Below are positions 56,429-64,000 of a stretch of 64,000 nucleotides of DNA, one piece after another (the stretch's first letter is position 1; each line of letters opens with the position of its first letter). Source of the DNA: Protula sp. h YS-2021 (lineage: Eukaryota > Annelida > Polychaeta > Sabellida > Serpulidae). The notes under the pieces were generated by a model. That model was not told the origin of the DNA. It did not search any database and saw only the letters and a list, made by a program, of their open reading frames with translations. The stretch lies in the NCBI GenBank assembly GCA_949752745.1, contig OX457034.1, positions 6,339,625-6,403,624 on the forward strand, read 5' to 3'. A program made the translations under genes and the position numbers.

Positions 56429-57883
56429 TTAAGGATTTGGACATGTAATTGTAACACTTTTCTTTTCAGGTTTTTGAATGACAGGGGAGGAAGCTGCATT
56501 AAAATTTTGCATAGGTCTGTCAAGAAATTCATTCCACAACTGGCTATTAAAATGTCTGCTTTGTTCTTTGCCAGGCTTCAATTCAGGATTGGAATGCTCC
56601 GGTCTCAGATGTTTCGTGTCATGGCGAAGCTGTTTACCATCAGGTGTTTTCATCAAATACGATCTAGGAAGGTCGCATTTTTGAGCTATTGTTGCAGGTT
56701 TCCAAATCTTTTCTTTTTCAATTTTTACACTCACAGATTGTCCAGTTTGAAAGGTTGTTGATTCTGTCGTATCATGTTTTCTCTTGAACTGTTTGGTTAT
56801 GTTTTGTTTGTATTTTAGGTCACGTTCGCGAACCTGTTAATGGAAAGAGTTCACTGGCTTTAAATTCTCTTTCAGGGTAGGGATCAGAGTGCGCAGTTTT
56901 CTACCAAAAAGCAATTCAGCAGGTGATTTTCCTGTTACTGTGTGAGGAGTATCCCTATGTAACATCAACGCTACAAAAGGATCACTCTGTTTCAAGCATC
57001 TTTTTGCGATTTTTACGGCAGATTCTGCTTCACCATTGCTTAGGCTAAAGTGAGGGCTGCTCACAGTTTGTACAAATTTATGCTGTTGTGAAAATTCTGT
57101 GATTTCTTTGGACACAAACTGTCGTGCATCATCACTCCTCACTTCCATGGGCAGATCATGCCTTGAAAAAAGCGATTTCAGCTTCATAACCACGGTTCTG
57201 CTCGTCATGTCAGGTAAGTATATGACTTCAATGTACCTGCTGTAGTAATCGACAGTCACTAGATAGTTACTCTTATCCATTTCAAACACACCCATCTCCC
57301 ATTTCTGCTAGAGCCTTTCTGATAGGGTGGTAGGGACAAGCTTCTTATGGCGTTTTGATGGTTTGATTTCTTCACAAAACTTGCACTCACTGCACACTTG
57401 CTGTGTATCTCGGTTTATCTTTGGCCACCACACGCTTTGTGCAGCAAGTTCTTTGGATCTGTCAATGCCTTGATGACCTCCATGAAGTTTCTTCAAGACA
57501 TATTTTCGCATGCTCTGTGGCACAACTATTCTATCCAGGAAGGTAAGTATTCCGTCGATAACTATAAATGACGACCGGCTTGCAAAGTACGATTGTACTG
57601 ATTCAGGAACGTCCTTCTGGTGCTCCGGCCAGCCATTAAGGGTGTAAGAAATTACCAAAGCGACTTCTGGATCTCTAGCACTTTTAACCAAGATTTCTCT
57701 GAGTTTCCGGTCAGTCACTGGCCACACATCTGCAACAGATTTTACATGCTCGTTCACAAGTTCAGCTATCTCAGTCTCCTCAACATCTTGTGGAACTAAA
57801 TTTCTGCTGAGGGTATCAGCTACTATCAAGTTTTTCACAGCCATGTGTTCAGCAACACAGTTGAACCTCATCAACCTCATCAA
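56429..57883 (-). pseudogene. Integrase region of the Ty3-type element
   Basis: 57883-57308 holds the end of RT/RNase H and the integrase zinc finger (LHGGHQGI, then CSECKFC). 57295-56837 holds the catalytic core with VTVDYYSRYIE, VRSDDARQFVS (usual SDNG changed) and NGEAESAVK, that is D, D and E positions. 56734-56429 holds the C-terminal part with KIWKPATI and the TPDGKQLRHDTKHLRP motif. A stop lies between 57308 and 57295 and a frame change near 56837-56735, so no full integrase can be made. Confidence 0.88.
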
Positions 57884-57991
57884 AAGGCGCTTCTGATTGG
57901 AGTCTTGTCTAGATCCTTGGAGAGAACAAGCGGCTTGTGGTTGGTGAGAAGTTTGAAATCAAGAAGAAATACAAGGTAATGCGAAAACTTC

Positions 57992-58906
57992 TCACAAGTC
58001 CACACGAGTGCCAAGCACTCTGTCGATCTGTGCCCATCGCCTCTCACTTGGTGTCAGTGATTTCGAAGCATACGCTATCGGTCTCATCTTCCCATCAAAA
58101 CTTTGCATCACACAGCCATCAACGCCACAGGAACTGGCTTCTGCTAACACAAACGTTGGCTTGATCATGTCATAGTACGCCAAAACGATGTTTGATGACA
58201 AAAATACATTCACTTCTTTGAAGAACTTCTGCTGTTCAGCACCCCACAGGGTGCTTCAGCATCTCCAGCATTGGTGCCATCGTCTGCGATAAGTTTGGCA
58301 CGTATCTGCATAGGTAGTTTACCATCTCAAGAAAGCATCGGAGCTCACCAACATTCTCAGGTGTCTTAATTGAGCAAATGGCTTCTACCTTTATGGGATC
58401 TTGCTTCATCCCTTCTTCTGCAAACACTTGCCCTTGGTATGTCACCTTCTTCATCCTGAACTTGCATTTTTATTTGTTCAGTTTTAAAGCCACCGTGCAA
58501 ATTCTTTCAATCACCTGATTGAGTATATCATCATGTGCGCTGACATCTCGAGCGTAGATCAGCATGTCATCAACGTCAACGAACACGCCATCGATATCTT
58601 CTACAAGCTGTTTCAATGTTCGCTGAAAGATTTCTGTGCTATAGTTCAGTCCATATGGCAGTCTATTAAAGAGTTACCGCCCAAATGGAGTTATGAACGT
58701 TGTAAAGTGACGGTCATCCTCATGTAGTGGCAAATGCTAGAACGATTGAGAGCAATCAAGTGTTGCAAAGACTTTACATCCCGATAACTTTCGTCAACTG
58801 TCGGCATGGCAAAACGTACGCGCTGCATGGATTGATTCAGTTTCTTTAAGTTAACACAAATACGTACTTTTCCAGTTTTCTTTAGCATTATTATTATTAT
58901 TTGCAA
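57992..58906 (-). pseudogene. Reverse transcriptase and RNase H region of the Ty3-type element
   Basis: 58906-58691: VRICVNLKKLNQSMQR, the start of the RT palm. About 58680-58480: LPYGLNYSTEIFQRTL and a VDVDDMLIYARD catalytic box, where the usual aromatic residue before V-D-D is Asp. 58454-58236: connection region VEAICSIKTPENVGELRCFL. 58213-57992: RNase H-like AYASKSLTPSERRWAQID, where the usual D-A-S reads E-A-S. Several frame changes and stops interrupt it. Confidence 0.88.
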
Positions 58907-59400
58907 CTATCATGTCAAGTTCCTCTTTCACGTGTTTTAGCAATGGCTCGGAAACACGTCTCCTGCTGACAAGGTTGTACGGACTGGAATGTGGCTTCAA
59001 CTTGATTATGATAGGCTCACACTTCATGAGTCCGAAATCACAAACAACATCATCACTAATCTCTTCTACTCGTTGCACAAATCCCATAGAACTTGCAGCT
59101 CCTCTACTCAGCAGACAGCTTCGCATGCTGCTTTTCAGGACACACACGGGAAATGTGTATTCATTTCCTCGATGTCGTACTTCAGCTGTAACCCTATCGT
59201 TTTGATTTCGCTACCTGGACTGGTGAAGGCTAATGTGCATGGTTGCAGCGTCGGTCTTGGATTCATTTATTCATGAATGTCTTCTGAAATGCAACTGATG
59301 TCAGCGCCTGTGTCGAGCTTGAATAAAATCTTGACATTGTTGATGGCTAACTCAGTTCTCCATGGCTGAGTATCTTCCCATTCTACTGAGCCCCGAAAAA
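58851..59400 (-). pseudogene. Protease and RT N-terminal region of the Ty3-type element
   Basis: A retroviral-type aspartic protease active site reads FKLDTGADISCIS at about 59320-59284. Further on, 59147-58851 contains the RT lead-in (IIIKLKPHSSPYNLVSRRRV then VKEELDMIV). A run of AAT/AAC repeats (NNNN) near 58895 looks like a small microsatellite expansion inside the gene. Confidence 0.8.
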
Positions 59401-59407
59401 ATGTGGC

Positions 59408-60040
59408 TCAGACTTCATCTTGTTCTTCAACTTCTGCAACAGATTTCCTCTTTCTGCACGCTCGCTTGTAGTGATTAAATCGTCTACAAAAGTAGCACTT
59501 TTTACCATTACCAGGGCAGGTCTTGGGCTTGTGTTGCTTCAAACAGTTACCACACACACGATTTTGTGGCTTACTTTGAAGATTATTGCCAGGTTTATTG
59601 TTGTATTTGTGATATGATTTTTCTTGCCTGCTTGCGTGTGTTGGCTGTGCTGGTCGTCTCCTCACGACATCCATTGAAGCAACTGGCGTCATGCTTGCCA
59701 TCTGTTTCTTGATCAGCTCAGATGTTCGACACATTTCAATAGCTTGGTCAAGCTTAAGATCCTCCTTTAGTTGCAATTTTTCACCACAGTCTTTATCAAG
59801 GATTCCAACGACTAACCTGTCTCTAATGGTTTCTTGCTTCACTGCTTCAGGAAAATTGCATGTTTCAGCCAGATCGTAGAGTGCTCTTATGAAACATTCC
59901 ACGCTCTCACCTGGCGCCTGGGTTCGTTGGTGAAACTTCTCTCTCTCATGGATTTTGTTCACCGCAGGTACGAAATATGAGTCAAACTTGCGTATTACAA
60001 TGTCATAATTGTTCTTCTCTGCTTCGTTGTCAAAATGCAA
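59408..60040 (-). pseudogene. gag fragment of the Ty3-type element
   Basis: 210 codons still open. It contains FHQRTQAPGESVECFIRALY, the retrotransposon gag core typical of Mag-like elements, and two zinc knuckles at the C-terminus (CGNCLKQHKPKTC and CYFCRRFNHYKRAC). Only about 120 nt separate it from the primer-binding site and its reading frame starts without a good ATG, so the N-terminal part of gag is missing, probably by deletion. Confidence 0.88.
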
Positions 60041-60162
60041 CGTGCTAAAGACGGTCTCCGCCTGTAGACCTATCGCGGATTGAATTTTAGCATTTTCACC
60101 ATTCTTTGTTTATTTCTCTCGTTTGTTTAAGGTTTTTTACTCAACCACATCTGACAACATGC

Positions 60163-60330
60163 TGTGTTTGGTGGTTACCGAGAGAAAATGCGATGCTAGC
60201 AGTTCGGGTGTCTTTATTCAAGCCTCACATCAAATATAGATAATGTGACCATTTGATATTTTGCGGGTTCGGGTTATTCACATTAAGTTATAAATAATGA
60301 TCAAATACCAAACACAAATAATAAATACCA
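60163..60330 (-). repeat. 5' LTR of the Ty3-type element
   Basis: 168 bp, homologous to 55302-55466. On the minus strand it runs from TGGTATTTATTA to CCAAACACA. Confidence 0.85.
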
Positions 60331-61319
60331 AGAAGGGGTTTCTGACTTTGACCATGGCCGAGGAGGTGAAGGTCACCGAGGCACCTCTTACATATCGTTT
60401 TTAGGCCTAAAGGGTCGAAAATAAGCTCAAAATATCTAACCTTTTTCGAGATAGTGGTCCATTTCCGGTTTTGGACATTGACCATGGCCGAGGATGCCAA
60501 TCGTTCTCTAAGGTTATGATTAAAAAATGTGGCTTTCACGGCGTCTAATCACCCTCTATCAGTGAGCCAAATTTCATCACTCTTAAGCAATTGGGAAAAC
60601 CCAAACGCTGCAGCCAACTTAAACTTGCATACGTATGCTGTGATGGCCTTCATCGAGAGGTGGGCGATCAATACACCGAGGCTGATATCAGGCCAGTTTA
60701 AACTGCTGCTCTCAGCTTCTTGCCGCCTGTTTCGCAAATTTGTTTTGTCGTTTTCTAATTGAAAAATTAAGAGAACTTAAAAAAATACAGGAACATCAAC
60801 TAGACATACTGAAGTTTATCATATCTTTCTAGCCCTAACGGCCTCTGACTAGTTCCACGGACAAACTAAAAAAACGGAAAAACATGCCACAACTGCGACT
60901 AAAATTTTCGTGCAAATTCAATACACTAGGGGATTTTGGCAAACCCCAAGTGTAATAATGTTCAGACAGATTGTCAAATATTCTGACTTTTAACTCGAAA
61001 AAGAGCAAAAACAAGACACATAATCCTGAAACATAGCTCATGACAGCATCAAATGTGCATGCTGCTTGGCAACAGAAAAGTGACCACAAATTCTCCATTT
61101 GTCCCGAGATGGACGTAATGCCTTAATTTTGTGATAGACCAAGAAGAACAACGAGACTGGTGTGAGAAAATAATAGAAAACAGGCAAAAATGCAGGATAC
61201 ACAAATGAACTGACTGAATAAGCGTAATTTAATCGAGACATACATCATTGTGTTCATTTAATCCAAGTATGAATACCGCCGTAATAAAAGAAACTTGAAA
61301 TAACAATATATTATTATAT
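60331..61319. other. Dispersed-repeat-like sequence, no gene
   Basis: 60.33-60.77 kb has GACCATGGCCGAGGA twice (about 60350 and 60480), near TCCGGTTTTGGACATT, and resembles a dispersed non-coding repeat. The rest is unique-looking. Confidence 0.45.
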
Positions 61320-61860
61320 TACGACACGCCTACCCATACCATCACGCTTTGACTGCTCAGTGGGTCTTCTTGAACGTAGGCGTCGTTTTTTCGGAGCCAA
61401 GCTAGCGCTCTTCCGTCGGAGTAGTTTAAGTAAAAATGCGATTTATCGATAAAAAGCAGTGGAGATTTACATTATCCCTTCGAGCGTGGCTAAACAGCAC
61501 TCCACGATGGGATCGGTGCGCTCGTAAACGATATCGACGAAGCCAGTTTCACAGATTCTTGCTACAGACACGGTTATTATGGGTTCCACCGACCTGTCTG
61601 GCAGTGACTGTTGCCGGAAGAAAACTGTGTCGGAAATGTGTCAGACGTATTCTTTGGTCCTACCTTGGGGTAGTAACCAGCGGTCCACGCGGTCGAGAGC
61701 GATCTGCGGTGGATCCAGTTTCTCTAAATGGATTCTAAGGCATGTTACTCTAGATTTGTGTACTTCAAAGGCTGTAGCAACCACTGAGACCGAATATGCA
61801 ATTTGGAGCACCCCGATCGTGCGTGAGTGCTGAATTGGGGTCATTCCTGGCAATACTTAG
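61320..61860 (-). pseudogene. Tc1/IS630-type transposase remnant
   Basis: Minus-strand pieces in changing frames read SVSVVATAFEVHKSRVT, TARQVGGTHNNRVCSKN, NWLRRYRLRAHRSHRGVLF, then RRLRSRRPTEQSK. These follow the order of Tc1-like transposases (helix-turn-helix, STADRPRSGRP-like linker, TVRNRLRE.GLRARRP.RG.VL, start of the DDE core). Stops and frameshifts are frequent. Inverted repeats were not located. Confidence 0.75.
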
Positions 61861-64000
61861 GCTTATCCGATTAGGTTTATATTTCGTACAGAGAACCGAC
61901 TTTGAATTCCTATTTTAACTGTGTAAATTCAATTTTGACTTCAGCATGTAATAGAGTGCCACAAGACAAAGGGGATGCTTATGCTACGTTGCCTTTACGT
62001 AAAATACGCGTTACTTTTATAAATTTGTTGAATATATATATATATCAAACATCTATTTGTTTGTATCTATTGTTGTAACACTAAATTACAACCAGAACAC
62101 AGTATGTCAAAAGAAAACGGTCTGGTTTCTTGTTTCTTGGTGACAATGCGTATTCAATTACCGGTAAGTGAAAAATCGAGTGATATGACTGAAAAAAATC
62201 AATGGAAGCTACTGAAAAAATTTCGGTGCTGGTTTGTTATAACAGATGTGCTCTTGCACAATTGTAACTATAATAAAGAACTGTCATAAATTACAGCTGC
62301 AAATGCGAAGTTAAATAATTCTGAGCGTTTGTACCCTGAGCAAAGTTTGTTTATTGAGTAATAGTAAGAATAAAACCAGAGTCAAGCTGTTTTGGTATCC
62401 ATAAAGTAAACAAATACAAAGAATATGGACTTAAGTAATAACTCACTTGATTTTATCACTTGATTTTTTAGGGGCAGTGTTAGTGCCACCTTCTGCAATG
62501 GGAATCTATTTTTTATTCCGACAGAGAAGTACCATGGAACACCTACAGGGTCAGCGAAAAATAGGTCTTTTTCCAATAGCTCTGTCTGGCTTTTGGCGAC
62601 ACATGTATCTGCGATAGCATTTCAGGTATTTTGCAGTGTTTACAATTTATTATTGTCTTATTTTTGACGATAAAACTGCACAATCACAGTCACAATTATA
62701 GTCCGTTAGTGTGAATTTGAAAATACACATACAAAAATAAATAAATAAGTATGTAAAATACAGAAAATAAAAAGAAAAAGAAATCAATTGTACAAAACTT
62801 TAAGAAATTACTTAGTATTATTTTTCATTCAAATTCACGAAAAGCCTCACTCTGAAGAGATTATGCATAGGGGCTGCTTTTTTGTCAGGAATATTGTTGT
62901 AAAAAGCAGCTTTTCTTATAAATATACACTAAAGGACCAAAGAAATTTTATACTGACAAGAAGTGTTTTTTTAGTCATTATATTGATCAATTCTTTAGAA
63001 AATTTATCTTTATTATATCTACAACCCAGGAAAATGCAAAGGAAAAAAGGCATGGATCACAGAAATTTACTGCTTACAGAATTTTGTTGTTGAACAGTTT
63101 TACTCAGTAACGTGTGAGAGCCGTTTGCCTGCCAAAAAGCACAATTTTTGGTAAAAATGCATTTTGTGTGGAAACTGCAAATTACATCAAGTTCTACTGG
63201 ACAAAAGTATAATAAATATTCCATTGTTCAGGTGTAAACGTTTTTTAATTTAGTATAATTTAGTATATTCTATTCGACAGATCTAGAACAATAGAAATCT
63301 TTGTTACAGGGTGTTCCTGCTGAAATTTATTTGTATGGAATGCAATACATCATGGAATTACCCAGTATCTGGGCAGTTTCAATTGTTCCTTCCACGTTTT
63401 TATCTCTATATTTTACGCTTAATTTGACCAGCGTTAGCGACCTAATGCATTACAATATTGTAAATGAAAGTTTTTGACTCAATGTATAAGTGGTGACTCT
63501 CATAAAATTTCACGAGAACACTGTTGTAAATTACATGCTTTCTCTCAATCTAAGGTTAGATAACGGGCGCTTAAGTCGTACAATAAATGAATTTTAACAT
63601 AAGTATTATACTAAGGGTTGGCGAAGTTTTCAGTTCAAGGCTCACATTTTTTGTTCTGTCGGGGCTACCGAGTCCGAGATTTCCTAGGCAAAAAGACTTA
63701 TCTGACCTCTTATCTTCAGTGTGGCAGTCTCACGCCTCGCTATACACCCCTTTCTCTCATCTCCTAAATTAGCTATAGCAATCTGATGTCAAGCTGTACA
63801 CCCCTTTCTCTGACCTCCTACCTTCGGTCTAGCAGTGTCATGTCTCGCTATACACTCCCTCCACCTGGGTATCTCTTACCTCCCCCACCGTTTTTCCATC
63901 ACAGCATATGACTTTTCCATACGAAGTCTATGAAAACCTAAACTCCCTTATTTACATATGAACAAAGATCTGTCAAGAATGTTACAATGCTTCTTTCGTT
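61861..64000. other. AT-rich region, no gene recognised
   Basis: No coding exon or mobile element recognised. A loose repeat of CTCGCTATACACCCCTTTCTCT-like strings (about three units) lies at 63721-63870. Small plus-strand ORFs have no recognisable domain. Confidence 0.45.

Overview
The window is eukaryotic (metazoan) DNA. It has no operons or long real ORFs, and its one recognisable gene is split into short exons with GT-AG junctions. That gene lies on the minus strand and is the histone H3K27 demethylase KDM6A/UTX. The N-terminal coding segment, the TPR region and the start of the low-complexity middle are here. The JmjC catalytic domain would lie beyond position 1, and the first exon was not found. 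Eleven exons from 45919 down to 1 can be joined with matching phase at all ten junctions, giving about 710 codons. A marine invertebrate, possibly a mollusc, is suggested by the repeat types (a tRNA-type SINE, LINE tails, a Mag-like Ty3 element and dispersed gacggacagac-type repeats), but the species cannot be fixed from the sequence.

Layout. 1-7.1 kb: exons 11 to 7 (numbered along the transcript, so position decreases), with repeats touching their edges. 8.3-10 kb: a stop-free 52-bp/34-bp minisatellite beside exon 6. 14.7 kb: exon 5. 14.8-39.7 kb: one 24.8-kb intron holding a SINE, a MITE and about eleven tandem arrays, including a 96-bp higher-order array and a 4.2-kb 29/31-bp array. 39.7-45.9 kb: exons 4 to 1, a pogo-like MITE, a second MITE, TA tracts and a LINE tail inserted in an array. 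46-64 kb: no exon recognised. That stretch holds tandem repeats, LINE, hAT and Tc1 remnants, a complex inverted repeat and a degenerate Ty3/mdg4-type LTR retrotransposon (55.3-60.3 kb).

The most unusual signal is that several tandem repeats contain the exon-intron junctions themselves. The 3' splice-donor ends of exons 1, 4, 7 and 9, and probably the acceptor of exon 8, have been copied into neighbouring repeats. Some introns therefore start with a ladder of identical or near-identical splice donors. At exon 4 the first three ladder steps are 33 bp and keep the reading frame, so donor choice could add 11, 22 or 33 residues inside the TPR domain. I know of no named system of this kind; whether it is functional or only mutational is open.
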